64,000 nucleotides of DNA, taken from HGM04593 sp045631905 (GTDB lineage: Bacteria > Bacteroidota > Bacteroidia > Bacteroidales > Bacteroidaceae). Below are positions 25,067 through 34,651 of this stretch, piece by piece. The stretch's first letter is position 1. Each line of letters starts with the position of its first letter. The stretch lies in NCBI GenBank assembly GCA_045631905.1, contig JAZQVO010000019.1, positions 1 to 64,000 of the forward strand. Direction: 5' to 3'. Made by a program: the position numbers and the translations under genes. Under the pieces are notes generated by a model. That model was not told the DNA's origin and did not search any database. It was given only the letters and a program-made list of their open reading frames with translations.

Positions 25067-27658
25067 ATGAACATCAACAAATTTACCATTAAAGCCCAAG
25101 AGGCTATCCAAGAGGCTGTAAACAGAGTGCAGTCACTTGGCCAGCAGGCAATAGAGCCGGCACATATATTAAGAGGTATCATCAAAAGCGGAGAACAGAT
25201 AGTATCGTTCCTTTTCAGCAAAAGCGGTATAAGCCTCCAACAGGTAAAAAACGAGATAGAAAACCTGGAAAAAAGCTATCCGAGAGTAGAAGGAGGAGAG
25301 CCATATTTCAGCCGACAGAGCAACGAAATACTTAACAAAGCCGAAGATATCGCACGCAAATATGGCGACGAATTTGTGTCGATAGAACCCATGCTCATGG
25401 CAATAATGAGCACCGACAACACAGTCGCCAACATTCTCAAGAGCAAGGGAGCAACAGTAAAAGAGCTTGAAAAAGCAATAAGCGAGCTACGAAAAGGAGA
25501 AAAGGTGCAATCGCAAACTGCCGAAGAGAGCTACCAAGCATTGAGCAAATATGCAATAAACCTCAACGAGGTAGCAAGAAACGGAAAGCTCGACCCCGTG
25601 ATAGGCCGCGACGATGAGATACGCCGAATATTGCAGATTTTAAGCCGTCGTACCAAAAACAACCCCATACTGATAGGCGAACCCGGAACGGGAAAAACAG
25701 CCATAGTAGAGGGGCTTGCCCACCGCATAATACGAGGTGACGTGCCCGAGAATCTTCGCAACAAAGAGATTTACTCACTCGACATGGGAGCCCTTGTGGC
25801 AGGAGCCAAATACAAAGGAGAGTTCGAAGAGCGACTAAAATCGGTTATCAACGAAGTAACAAAAGCCGACGGTAACATAATTCTCTTTATCGACGAGATA
25901 CACACGCTTGTGGGAGCAGGAAAAAGCGAAGGAGCCATGGACGCCGCCAACATACTTAAACCGGCTCTTGCGCGTGGCGAGCTACGCTCAATAGGTGCCA
26001 CCACCCTCGACGAATATCAAAAATATTTCGAAAAAGACAAAGCACTCGAACGTCGTTTCCAGAGTGTGACTGTGAGCGAGCCCGACAAGATGAGCACAAT
26101 ATCTATTCTGCGAGGCTTGAAGGAGCGTTACGAAAGCCACCACAAGGTGCGCATACAAGACGATGCGCTAATTGCGGCGGTAACCCTCAGCGACCGCTAC
26201 ATAACAGAGCGTTTCCTCCCCGACAAAGCGATAGACCTGGTAGACGAGGCGGCAGCCAAACTGCGCATGGAACGCGACTCGCTCCCCGAAGAGCTTGACG
26301 AAATTTCGCGCCACATAAAACAGCTGGAGATAGAGCGCGAGGCAATAAAGAGAGAAAAAGACGAGGTTAAACTCGCTCAACTAAGCGAAGAGATAGCCAT
26401 ACTGAAAGAACAGGAGCAAAGCAAACGCGCCAAATGGAAACACGAAAAAGAGCTTGCCGACAGAATACAGACAGCCAAGCAGGAGATTGAGCAACTGAAA
26501 TTCGAAGCAGAGAAGGCCGAGCGCGAAGGCGACTACGGACGTGTTGCCGAGATAAGGTATGGAAATATAAAGGGGCTTAACGACGAGATAACAACGATAC
26601 AAAACAAATTACAAGAGGCACAGCAAGGCAACGCCATGATAAAAGAGGAGGTTACAGCCGAGGATATCGCCGACATCGTATCGCGCTGGACAGGTATCCC
26701 TGTGAGCAAAATGCTACAAAGCGAACGCGACAAACTGCTGAACCTCGAAGAGGAGCTACACAAACGCATCATAGGGCAAGAAGAGGCCATCACGGCTGTG
26801 AGCGATGCCGTGAGACGTAGCCGCGCAGGCTTGCAGGACCCCAAACGCCCCATAGGTTCGTTCATATTCCTCGGTACAACAGGAGTAGGAAAGACAGAGC
26901 TCGCAAAAACCCTGGCAGCATACCTTTTCAACGACGAGACACTGATGACACGCATCGACATGAGCGAGTATCAAGAAAAATTCACCGTGTCGCGCCTCAT
27001 AGGAGCACCTCCGGGATATGTAGGATACGAAGAGGGCGGACAACTCACCGAAGCCGTGCGACGCAAGCCCTACTCCGTCGTACTCTTCGACGAGATTGAG
27101 AAGGCTCACCCCGATGTGTTCAACACCCTGTTACAGGTGCTCGACGACGGTCGCCTCACCGACAACAAAGGACGATGCGTAAACTTCAAGAACACCATAA
27201 TAATTATGACAAGCAACCTTGGCAGCAGCTACATACAAGAGCAGTTCGAGAAGATTAACGCCAAAAACCGCGAAGAGATTATCGAGGAGACAAAAGAGAA
27301 GATTATGGAGATGCTGAAAAAGAACATACGCCCCGAGTTTCTCAACCGCATAGACGAAACCATAATGTTCACCCCGCTCAACGAGCAGGAGATTAAAGAG
27401 ATTGTAAGACTGCAAATTGAGAATGTCGCAAAGCTCATGGAAGATAATGGTGTAGAACTAATTGTCGAAGAGAGTGCGATAGAATTTATCTCTTACGCAG
27501 GGTTCGACCCCGAATTTGGAGCCCGCCCGATAAAAAGAGCCATACAACGCCACCTGCTCAACGACCTCTCTAAACAGTTGCTTGCCGGCACCGTGGACAA
27601 GAGCAAAGCCATCAAGGTGACAGCAAATGAAAACATGCTCATATTCAGTAACCGATGA
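25067..27658 (+). CDS. clpB: ATP-dependent disaggregase ClpB
   Basis: 863 residues. Order: Clp N domain (1-145), AAA-1 with GEPGTGKTA near 205, the coiled-coil M domain (about 395-525), AAA-2 with GTTGVGKTE near 603, and the C-terminal D2-small domain. The M domain and the lack of a ClpX/ClpP-binding loop separate it from ClpA/ClpC. It rescues aggregated proteins with DnaK. No HrcA/CIRCE operator or recognisable heat-shock promoter was found in the 196-base upstream gap. Confidence 0.97.
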   Translation: MNINKFTIKAQEAIQEAVNRVQSLGQQAIEPAHILRGIIKSGEQIVSFLFSKSGISLQQVKNEIENLEKSYPRVEGGEPYFSRQSNEILNKAEDIARKYGDEFVSIEPMLMAIMSTDNTVANILKSKGATVKELEKAISELRKGEKVQSQTAEESYQALSKYAINLNEVARNGKLDPVIGRDDEIRRILQILSRRTKNNPILIGEPGTGKTAIVEGLAHRIIRGDVPENLRNKEIYSLDMGALVAGAKYKGEFEERLKSVINEVTKADGNIILFIDEIHTLVGAGKSEGAMDAANILKPALARGELRSIGATTLDEYQKYFEKDKALERRFQSVTVSEPDKMSTISILRGLKERYESHHKVRIQDDALIAAVTLSDRYITERFLPDKAIDLVDEAAAKLRMERDSLPEELDEISRHIKQLEIEREAIKREKDEVKLAQLSEEIAILKEQEQSKRAKWKHEKELADRIQTAKQEIEQLKFEAEKAEREGDYGRVAEIRYGNIKGLNDEITTIQNKLQEAQQGNAMIKEEVTAEDIADIVSRWTGIPVSKMLQSERDKLLNLEEELHKRIIGQEEAITAVSDAVRRSRAGLQDPKRPIGSFIFLGTTGVGKTELAKTLAAYLFNDETLMTRIDMSEYQEKFTVSRLIGAPPGYVGYEEGGQLTEAVRRKPYSVVLFDEIEKAHPDVFNTLLQVLDDGRLTDNKGRCVNFKNTIIIMTSNLGSSYIQEQFEKINAKNREEIIEETKEKIMEMLKKNIRPEFLNRIDETIMFTPLNEQEIKEIVRLQIENVAKLMEDNGVELIVEESAIEFISYAGFDPEFGARPIKRAIQRHLLNDLSKQLLAGTVDKSKAIKVTANENMLIFSNR

Positions 27659-27671
27659 ACATTAACACACA

Positions 27672-27709
27672 ACAAAGAGGAGGCAACCGATGGGTTGCCT
27701 CCTCTTTGT
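27672..27709 (+). terminator. Terminator of clpB
   Basis: Perfect 17-bp stem (27672-27688 with 27693-27709), loop of four, followed by TTTATAT. It lies between convergent genes; the minus-strand tail is not T-rich. Confidence 0.85.
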
Positions 27710-27727
27710 TTTATATAGCTGTTTTTT

Positions 27728-28441
27728 TTACTTTTTAAGCCTCATACCAAGCATCATGCCATCGTAGTTCTGCAAGAGGCTCGAGATAGTTTTCAATGTA
27801 GACAAAGTTGCCACACCGCTCTCGCCACCAAGAGCACCGGCACCTGTATCGGCCGAAGAAGATATTGCAGAAGAGACTCTCTTTATAAGCTCCAACATCT
27901 TGTCGGCATTAAAAACAAGATTCATGTTCGAGATCTCATACGACACATGAGCAGTCATGTTCAAACGTCCATAGAAAGAGAAAGCAACGGTCTTATCCTC
28001 TTTATTGAGTTTATAAGTACCATTTATGCTACGTCCACCTATGGCAAAACTGCACGAGTCGTTGGCACTGAAAGTAAAGGTGCATGCTCCGGGCACGACA
28101 CCCACCTTTGCAAGATAACCATCGAGTTTGCTCTCGATATTAGATGTCACCACATTACCACCGATGCTCGCAAGAGCCTGCTCGCTCTTCAACACACACG
28201 ACACACCCTCGTAATTCCACACACCGGTAAGGGTTGCCTCGGAAACGGGCATGCTGTTACCAATCAAGTTACCGAGAACATTCTTAACTGTCTCAACTGC
28301 CGATGACTCTGTTGTTGTCTGTGACGACGAAGAAGAAGAAATCTTATCGGTAATACTTTTAAAAAGATTGGTCCACTGTGCCGATGCACCCATGGCAAAG
28401 GTACAAACAAATATCAAAATAAAAATTCTTCTCATACTCAT
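27728..28441 (-). CDS. DUF4923 family exported protein
   Basis: 237 residues. Signal peptide (RRIFILIFVCTFAMGASAQ), serine-rich linker, then a lipocalin-like beta domain with the family pattern LTGVWNYEGVSCVLKSEQALA and GTYKLNKEDKTVAFSF. The start codon overlaps the upstream stop in ATGA; an in-frame ATG six bases later is also possible. Role unknown; family is Bacteroidales-specific. Confidence 0.85.
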   Translation of the reverse strand: MSMRRIFILIFVCTFAMGASAQWTNLFKSITDKISSSSSSQTTTESSAVETVKNVLGNLIGNSMPVSEATLTGVWNYEGVSCVLKSEQALASIGGNVVTSNIESKLDGYLAKVGVVPGACTFTFSANDSCSFAIGGRSINGTYKLNKEDKTVAFSFYGRLNMTAHVSYEISNMNLVFNADKMLELIKRVSSAISSSADTGAGALGGESGVATLSTLKTISSLLQNYDGMMLGMRLKK

Positions 28442-28854
28442 TCAGTTGTCTCCTCGGCAGTCTCCTCGTTAAAATCCACAATACCGTTAGCCACAAGAAT
28501 ATTATACCATGAGTACAACTTCTTTATATGAGTGAGATAAACACGCTCACGGTCGTAGTCGGGCAAAACAATCTCAAAATATGCCACCAACTCCTCGGGA
28601 GTAGACATCTTTAAATCGAAAGGAAGAACACCATTCTCTTTTTCATATATCTTAGCGAATACGGCTCTCAAAGGCAACTCCTCGGTATCGGTATATATTG
28701 CAATATCGTCGAGCATAACCACTTTATCGCTGTTATACACAGGCATACGTTTCTTAGTTGCATCTACAACCTCAACCACAAACATATTACGACCGCTCGA
28801 CAACAAGCGGTAAAGACCGGGCTTGCCGGTAATTGTCAAAACTCTTTCAAACAT
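28438..28854 (-). CDS. DUF5606 family protein
   Basis: 138 residues. N-terminus ILTI-like VLTITGKPGLYRLLSSGRN, typical of DUF5606, then a helical end with an acidic tail. Conserved in Bacteroidales and often next to coaE. Function unknown, probably cytoplasmic (no signal peptide). Confidence 0.85.
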   Translation of the reverse strand: MFERVLTITGKPGLYRLLSSGRNMFVVEVVDATKKRMPVYNSDKVVMLDDIAIYTDTEELPLRAVFAKIYEKENGVLPFDLKMSTPEELVAYFEIVLPDYDRERVYLTHIKKLYSWYNILVANGIVDFNEETAEETTE

Positions 28855-28946
28855 ATTGTTAAACTTTATCTAAAATTATTCAAATTCCTCTATTTTAAAA
28901 CCGCACTAAATTACAATATCCCGACTGGTTTACAAAACAAAATTTG

Positions 28947-29546
28947 TTAATCAATGTTGTTATTGCGTAAATCGGCAACAATATCGACAAGTTTAGGCAT
29001 TATGGGGTTTACTCCATCGTTACGCAAAGAATAGTCGGAGAGCAACAGTAAATCGTCGGCCGACATTTGATTATGCAGACGGCTTTGCACCTGCAGACGT
29101 GTCAAGCCTCCACGTTTAACCACACGCGCCACTGCTGTCTCTTCGTCGGCCCACACAAGCAACACTTTATCGACCATCTCTATTATGCCCGACTCATATA
29201 ATATTGCACTCTCAACTGCAACTATATCGCTCTCGGCCTCGTTCGCCCAATTAGCATAGTCGGCCTTTACACACGGGTGAACAAGAGCATTCATGCGCGA
29301 AATATTGTCTTTGTCGGTAAAGATTCGTGCCGCCAACCACTCTTTATTCAGTTCACCCTCCACGGTGTAGCTATCTTCGCCAAACATGCGCACAATATTC
29401 TTTTTCAACCCTTTATCGTTACGCATAAGCTCCTTGGCACGATTATCGCAATTATAAACCGGTATACCCATTATTTCGAGCATACGCGATACTACCGACT
29501 TTCCGCTACCTATGTTACCAGTTATGGCCAAACGTGTCTTTTTCAT
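28947..29546 (-). CDS. coaE: Dephospho-CoA kinase
   Basis: 199 residues. P-loop GNIGSGKSVVSRML at residues 9-17, the HPCV segment and the LLVWAD motif of CoaE. Last step of coenzyme A synthesis. It overlaps the end of the ybbR gene by four bases. Confidence 0.95.
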   Translation of the reverse strand: MKKTRLAITGNIGSGKSVVSRMLEIMGIPVYNCDNRAKELMRNDKGLKKNIVRMFGEDSYTVEGELNKEWLAARIFTDKDNISRMNALVHPCVKADYANWANEAESDIVAVESAILYESGIIEMVDKVLLVWADEETAVARVVKRGGLTRLQVQSRLHNQMSADDLLLLSDYSLRNDGVNPIMPKLVDIVADLRNNNID

Positions 29547-30484
29547 TTTTGTTCAATTATATATTCGACGGTTGCAGGCACAATCTTAACCAAGCCAACA
29601 CCTTCGGGCGCACGCAACAACCTGAGTTCGGCAATATTACTACCCGAACCATAAATATCGGCGTAGCTGACACCCACCTCAAAATCGTCGGGCAAAATAT
29701 TATCGTAATTTTCCACATTCACGTTTATTTTAAGCTGAACACGCGAAGGGATAGTCTGCAAGCTGTACATTTCGGGGAAGTCGATACCTGTAACCGGCAC
29801 CTCTATTGTTTTTTGTGTATAAGGGTACACCGACACCGTAACCTTCACGTTCGAGGGGTTACAATTAACATCGCCATTTGCCACAAGAGGCAACGACACC
29901 GTTTGAGTGTTGCGCAAATTTTCAAGCGAGAGGTTATGCGTGTAAACGCAACTCATTGTATCGGTTACCGAACGCGGAGCAAACACCCACACCGAGTCGG
30001 GTTCCACGGTCACAGTATCTACAGCATACTGCTTTGCAGGGAGAATATCGGCCCTTAGCTTAACCGGAAATTTAACAGCGCTCTCTTGCGTGTAACACAC
30101 TATTGTATCGGGCGCAAAGGCCAATATGGAGGTTGTGGAGTTCAACTGCTTTCTTATGCTCTTCTGCAATACCGAAGCGGGCAACGAGGGGCGACCGTTA
30201 CGACGCACAAAATCTTTGTACTCCACAGATACCGGTAAAAAAGAACCCAGCTTATAATTCATGAGAACAGTGCCATGGTCCTTTACACGAACAATCAGTT
30301 CCTCGTCCATGGACGAGAAACTGACATCTTCGGGTATATCCTTTACAGAGATTTTAAACTTTAAATCTGTTTCATAATCTTGGTTAAGCGTGAGCATGAG
30401 CCACAGGCAACATGAAACCAATACAAAAAACAGAAAAAGAAGTACTTCGCGCCCTGTAAGTGACTTTATAAATTCGTTTTTCAA
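29543..30484 (-). CDS. YbbR-like domain membrane protein
   Basis: 313 residues. One N-terminal transmembrane helix (VLLFLFFVLVSCCLWLML) then YbbR repeats in the periplasm. Related CdaR proteins regulate diadenylate cyclase in Firmicutes; no cyclase gene is present here. The start is a TTG (30482-30484): no ATG lies before the membrane helix, and AGAGG is well spaced upstream. Confidence 0.85.
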   Translation of the reverse strand: MKNEFIKSLTGREVLLFLFFVLVSCCLWLMLTLNQDYETDLKFKISVKDIPEDVSFSSMDEELIVRVKDHGTVLMNYKLGSFLPVSVEYKDFVRRNGRPSLPASVLQKSIRKQLNSTTSILAFAPDTIVCYTQESAVKFPVKLRADILPAKQYAVDTVTVEPDSVWVFAPRSVTDTMSCVYTHNLSLENLRNTQTVSLPLVANGDVNCNPSNVKVTVSVYPYTQKTIEVPVTGIDFPEMYSLQTIPSRVQLKINVNVENYDNILPDDFEVGVSYADIYGSGSNIAELRLLRAPEGVGLVKIVPATVEYIIEQK

Positions 30485-30495
30485 AACTTAACCTC

Positions 30496-30798
30496 TTATT
30501 GTTGCTGTGTAGCTGTCGAGTCGGCGTAGATAGTAGATTTATCGACGCGGATATTTACATTATGTGCCACCTCGAGATGAACGATATTTCCCTCGATATT
30601 TTTGATTTTGCCATAAATGCCACCTGCTGTTATAACCTCCTGACCCACTTGCAAGCCGTTACGGAAGTTCTCAATCTCCTTTTGACGTTTACGCTGAGGA
30701 CGAATCATCAAGAAGTAGAAGATAGCAATCATTGCTATAATCATAAAATAAGAGTTACCGAATATCATCTGCATCCAGTTAGTTTCAAGTAAAATCAT
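30496..30798 (-). CDS. yajC: Preprotein translocase accessory subunit YajC
   Basis: 100 residues. Single membrane helix (YFMIIAMIAIFYFLMIRPQRKRQKE) followed by the conserved GQEVITAGGIYGKI cytosolic domain. Part of the SecDF-YajC complex. Lies between nusB and ybbR, the usual Bacteroidales order. Confidence 0.95.
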   Translation of the reverse strand: MILLETNWMQMIFGNSYFMIIAMIAIFYFLMIRPQRKRQKEIENFRNGLQVGQEVITAGGIYGKIKNIEGNIVHLEVAHNVNIRVDKSTIYADSTATQQQ

Positions 30799-30822
30799 AA
30801 TAAAAAACTTTTTAATTATACA

Positions 30823-31746
30823 TTATTTATTTATCACACCTTCGGCACGTAATTTTTTTGTTATCGAGTCGAGAAGACCATTTACAAAAGAACCGCTTTT
30901 TGCCGTGCTGTAATATTTTGCAATCTCTACATATTCATTGAGTGTTACACTCAAAGGTATATCATCGAAAGTAAAAATCTCGGAAAGTGCTACCTGCATT
31001 ATCACTACGTCCATGAATGCAAAGCGCGACATATCCCAGTTTTTTGAATTTTCTCCCATGAGGGCACGATACTCTTCGGCCTTGGTTATTGCATTGCGGA
31101 AGAGGCGACGTGCAAAATCCATGTCATTTATATCTTTGTATTCCGGCAACAACTTCTGCTCCTCGCCATTGCTCTCTTCGAAGCGTTTTATTGTTTTAAG
31201 AACAAAAGTATCTACAATAGATTTATCGTCGTTCCAATAGAGGCTTTGCTCCTCGAGCAGGTTGTCGAGCTCTTCGTTGTCAAAAATAAATGCTTTGTAT
31301 AGTTTGCGCCACAATTCGCGATCCTCCTCATAAGAAGAGGTTTCGCTTGCCATGTACTCCTTATATATATCGCTCTCCTCGATGCTGTCAAGCAGACGGC
31401 GCAAGAGGTCGGAATGATCGACCCAGTTTACCTTGCTTTTTTCGGCAAATTTACATAGCGCGGTGTTCGCCTCGAGCTGGGCTATAAAACGGTTATTTAC
31501 AAATTTAAGGTTGGGATTAATATCGCTGTCGCTGGGGCGTAATTTCAAGCTTTTGAACGATATGCGGTCGGCCGCATAGTGTGTTATTCCAGGCATCAGC
31601 AGTAACATGTAGTTGTATAGGTCGTATGCCTTCGACAAACTGAAAAAGACCTCATCTTCGGCCGCTTTTATACTTTTACCACTGTTTTTGTAGTAGGCAT
31701 ATACTATTTGAACTACTTTAAGACGTATGAGAACTCTGTTAATCAT
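30823..31746 (-). CDS. nusB: Transcription antitermination factor NusB
   Basis: 307 residues, starting at the ATG of MINRVLIRLKVVQIVYAYYK; the frame is open further up but a candidate promoter (GACCTTTG, minus strand, near 31766-31773) lies in that stretch. The C-terminal 130 residues are the NusB fold; the long N-terminal helical extension is normal for Bacteroidetes. Supports rRNA antitermination. Confidence 0.9.
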   Translation of the reverse strand: MINRVLIRLKVVQIVYAYYKNSGKSIKAAEDEVFFSLSKAYDLYNYMLLLMPGITHYAADRISFKSLKLRPSDSDINPNLKFVNNRFIAQLEANTALCKFAEKSKVNWVDHSDLLRRLLDSIEESDIYKEYMASETSSYEEDRELWRKLYKAFIFDNEELDNLLEEQSLYWNDDKSIVDTFVLKTIKRFEESNGEEQKLLPEYKDINDMDFARRLFRNAITKAEEYRALMGENSKNWDMSRFAFMDVVIMQVALSEIFTFDDIPLSVTLNEYVEIAKYYSTAKSGSFVNGLLDSITKKLRAEGVINK

Positions 31747-31837
31747 AAATATTATTATCTGATTGTTTGCAAAGGTCGCATTTTCTCGCGACACTGACAA
31801 ACAAATAAAACATTTTCTTTATATCACTGCCATAATA

Positions 31838-33301
31838 TTATCGGTTACGTTTTAAAAACAAACGTTTACCGACAGTGTTCGGTAACTCGCTTTCGTAATG
31901 AGTTACAAAAAGCATTGTTTTGTTACGGCGTTGTGTAAATGCCTCGATGATGGCTTTTGCACGGCGACGATTATATGTATCGAGGCCGTGTAGCGGTTCG
32001 TCGAGAATAAGCAACGAGGGGTCTTTAACAAAAGCGCGTGCAAGAAGCACAAGACGTTGCTCTCCGCTCGATATTTTCAGGAACGACTTGTCGCGTAACC
32101 CCAAAATACCGAATGTTTCGAGCCACCAGTCGCACATAGCAATCTCCTCCTCGGTCGATGAGACATAAAGGCCTATGCTGTCGTGCAAGCCCGATGCCAC
32201 AATATCAATCACAGGGAGATTGCGCAGGTATGAGCGGTGCATCTCGGGGCTCACATATCCTATATGTTTTTTAATCTCCCAGATGCTCTCTCCTGTACCT
32301 CTTTTACGTCCGAAGAGAGATATATCGCATGCATATGATTGCAAATTATCGGCACAGACAAGGCTCAAAAGGGTCGATTTGCCGGCACCATTCTCACCCG
32401 AGAGGGCCCACACATCGCCATGTTCGACCACCCAATCGAGCTCTTTTAGAATCACACGCTCGTCGTACTTAACCGTCACCTTGTTAAGACGCACCACCTC
32501 ACCCTCGGTACAAGGAGGCGTATTATTATAAGGAAGCGAAAGCACCCTCTGTTGCGCTCTCTTTATTCCTGCAACATCATACACTATGTCGAGCTTGGCA
32601 ATATACTCCTCACGTGTCACCTTGGCTTCGACAAATTTATTTTCCACAGGCACCACACTTGTTATAAACTCGGGAACATCGTCGAGCATCGACAATACAA
32701 GTATTATCTGCAAATCGCTTTTGTCCGATATACGCGCCAGCACACTGCAAAGCAAATCTCTTGTGGTGGCATCGAGACCTATAAAAGGGTTGTCTATTAT
32801 AAGCAAACGAGGCGATGTGAGCAACGCTTGTGCAAGCTGGAATTTACGAAGTTCCCCGCTGCTCAGCAAAACAATGCGTTCATCTATCAGGTGCTCTATC
32901 GAGAATAATTTCAGAGCCTCTCTCACTCTCTGCTCCTCTTCCCCTTTTCCCATGAGCTCACGCACCGTGGGTATCGCATCATCTTGGTCGTGCGTGTTCC
33001 AACGCAACTGATAGCAATAGTTGGCATCGGCCGAACCGTATGTATCGCGAAAGGTTATATATTTCACATTCTCATAAATACGCTTCGAAGGAGAGGGAGA
33101 AAAATCGTAATTCAACTCACCCTTGGCAAGCGGATAACGCCCCATGAGAATATCCACCAAAAGGCTCTTGCCGGCACCGTTAGGGCCGACAATAGCTATG
33201 TGTTCGTTTTTTCCAAGTTCAAAAGAGACAGGAGCCACAAAACGAGCCACCTCGTCGCGCGGTACACCTCTCGAAAGTTTTATAGTATATTGTTCATTCA
33301 T
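31838..33301 (-). CDS. Double ABC ATPase without permease (ModF-like)
   Basis: 487 residues, two ABC cassettes: GPNGAGKSLL with LLSSGELRKFQLAQALL and IIDNPFIGLD; then GENGAGKSTL with ISSGEQRLVLLARAF and LILDEPLHGLD. In the first cassette the catalytic glutamate after Walker B is Asn (IIDNP), so that site may bind but not hydrolyse ATP well. No membrane gene is adjacent. The ATG at 33301 is chosen because a promoter box lies between it and the longer frame start. Confidence 0.85.
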   Translation of the reverse strand: MNEQYTIKLSRGVPRDEVARFVAPVSFELGKNEHIAIVGPNGAGKSLLVDILMGRYPLAKGELNYDFSPSPSKRIYENVKYITFRDTYGSADANYCYQLRWNTHDQDDAIPTVRELMGKGEEEQRVREALKLFSIEHLIDERIVLLSSGELRKFQLAQALLTSPRLLIIDNPFIGLDATTRDLLCSVLARISDKSDLQIILVLSMLDDVPEFITSVVPVENKFVEAKVTREEYIAKLDIVYDVAGIKRAQQRVLSLPYNNTPPCTEGEVVRLNKVTVKYDERVILKELDWVVEHGDVWALSGENGAGKSTLLSLVCADNLQSYACDISLFGRKRGTGESIWEIKKHIGYVSPEMHRSYLRNLPVIDIVASGLHDSIGLYVSSTEEEIAMCDWWLETFGILGLRDKSFLKISSGEQRLVLLARAFVKDPSLLILDEPLHGLDTYNRRRAKAIIEAFTQRRNKTMLFVTHYESELPNTVGKRLFLKRNR

Positions 33302-33322
33302 AAATTCAAACAAAAACGGGTG

Positions 33323-33330
33323 CAAATTTA
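33323..33330 (-). promoter_or_regulatory. Promoter -7 box of the double ABC ATPase gene
   Basis: TAAATTTG on the minus strand, exact consensus, 21 bases before the chosen start. Confidence 0.55.
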
Positions 33331-33448
33331 CAAAAAAATCGCATAACATTTAAACAGGCCGACAAGTAAATATTAGATTATTTATACATTAAACATTGGA
33401 TATAAATCTTTTTTTACAACGAAAAGGATAAAAAAATCACAAAAAACA

Positions 33449-33478
33449 TTGATTTTCAAAAAAAAATATTCATATTTG
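33449..33478 (+). promoter_or_regulatory. Promoter of the DUF3276 gene
   Basis: TTG at 33449-33451, then CATATTTG at 33471-33478 (one mismatch to TAnnTTTG) at a spacing of 19. It forces the start codon to 33509 rather than the longer frame at 33449. Confidence 0.6.
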
Positions 33479-33508
33479 AAAACTGTAACTACAAAAGAAT
33501 ATATTACG

Positions 33509-33865
33509 ATGGAAGACTACAAAAAGAATGCAGCGAATGAGAATGAGAAAGATATAGTTTTTTCGCAGGCTATAAAAGCCGGCAAAAGAATATACTACAT
33601 CGATGTAAAGAAAAATCGTAAAGAAGAGATGTACCTATCCATTACAGAAAGTAAAAAGATTATAAGCGGAGAGGGTGAGAACACATCGGTATCATTCGAA
33701 AAACACAAAATATTCCTCTATCGCGAGGATTTTGAAAAATTCGCAACAAGCCTTCAAGCCGCCATTGCATACGTTGTTGCAGAGCAAGGAGAATTCCAAC
33801 CCCGAAACATAGAGACATCGAACGAAGAGAAAGAAGAGCACCTCAACATCGACATCGATTTCTAA
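33509..33865 (+). CDS. DUF3276 (PUR-alpha-like) nucleic-acid-binding protein
   Basis: 118 residues. Matches the small Bacteroidetes PUR-domain family: SQAIKAGKRIYYIDVKKNRKEEMYLSITESK, then KHKIFLYREDFEKF. Family members bind single-stranded RNA or DNA. Acidic C-terminal tail. Confidence 0.85.
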   Translation: MEDYKKNAANENEKDIVFSQAIKAGKRIYYIDVKKNRKEEMYLSITESKKIISGEGENTSVSFEKHKIFLYREDFEKFATSLQAAIAYVVAEQGEFQPRNIETSNEEKEEHLNIDIDF

Positions 33866-33893
33866 AAAAAGCAAACGATTAAGAACCAAAACA

Positions 33894-33925
33894 TTTGTAA
33901 ATAACAAAAATAAAGCGTACCTTTG
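33894..33925 (+). promoter_or_regulatory. Promoter of rplY
   Basis: TTTG at 33894-33897 and TACCTTTG at 33918-33925, spacing 20: full consensus. Leader about 70 bases. Confidence 0.75.
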
Positions 33926-33998
33926 TGCCCGCTTTAAGACATCGTGTGATGGTGAATTAAGGAAATTAATAATCTTAATTTAGAGTAACACATTAAAA

Positions 33999-34637
33999 AT
34001 GAAAACAACCAGCATCAAAGGTTCAGTAAGAACCGAGGTTGGCAAGAAAGCCACCAACGCATTGCGTAAAGAGGGTTTGGTACCCTGTTGTATTTACGGA
34101 GTTGAGAAAGACAGCGAAGGCAAGCCTGTTACAAAAACATTCAGCGTAACAGTTGAGGGTTTGCGCAAGCTCGTTTACACTCCCGACATTCACGTAGTAG
34201 AGCTCACCATCGAAGGCGAGAAAGAGATGATGCAGAACGGCTACGAGGGTAGCAAAAGCTATACAACAAAAGCAATTTTGAAGGACATTCAGTTCCACCC
34301 TGTAAAAGATACAATTCTTCACGTAGATTTCTATGAGATCACAGAGGAGAAACCCATCATTATGGCTGTTCCCGTTAAATTGACAGGTTTGGCAGATGGT
34401 GTACGTGCCGGTGGTAAATTGGTACAGTTGCAGCGTTACCTCAAGGTTAAAGCTCTTTACACAGCTATCCCCGAGACACTTACAGTAGACGTAACTTCAC
34501 TTGCACTCGGCAAGTCTATCAAAGTTTGCGAGCTTTCTTTCGAGGGCTTGGAGTTGGTAACTGCAAAAGAGGCTCTTGTATGTGCTGTTAAGACAACACG
34601 TGCTTCACAGGCAGCAGCCGCAGCCGCAGCGAAGTAA
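33999..34637 (+). CDS. rplY: 50S ribosomal protein L25/general stress protein Ctc
   Basis: 212 residues: N-terminal L25 domain binding 5S rRNA (SVRTEVGKKATNALRKEGLVP) and the longer TL5/CTC C-terminal domain, ending in an Ala-rich tail. Codon use is strongly biased, as expected for a highly expressed gene. Followed after 14 bases by pth. Confidence 0.96.
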   Translation: MKTTSIKGSVRTEVGKKATNALRKEGLVPCCIYGVEKDSEGKPVTKTFSVTVEGLRKLVYTPDIHVVELTIEGEKEMMQNGYEGSKSYTTKAILKDIQFHPVKDTILHVDFYEITEEKPIIMAVPVKLTGLADGVRAGGKLVQLQRYLKVKALYTAIPETLTVDVTSLALGKSIKVCELSFEGLELVTAKEALVCAVKTTRASQAAAAAAAK

Positions 34638-34651
34638 TCTATCTTTAAAAG

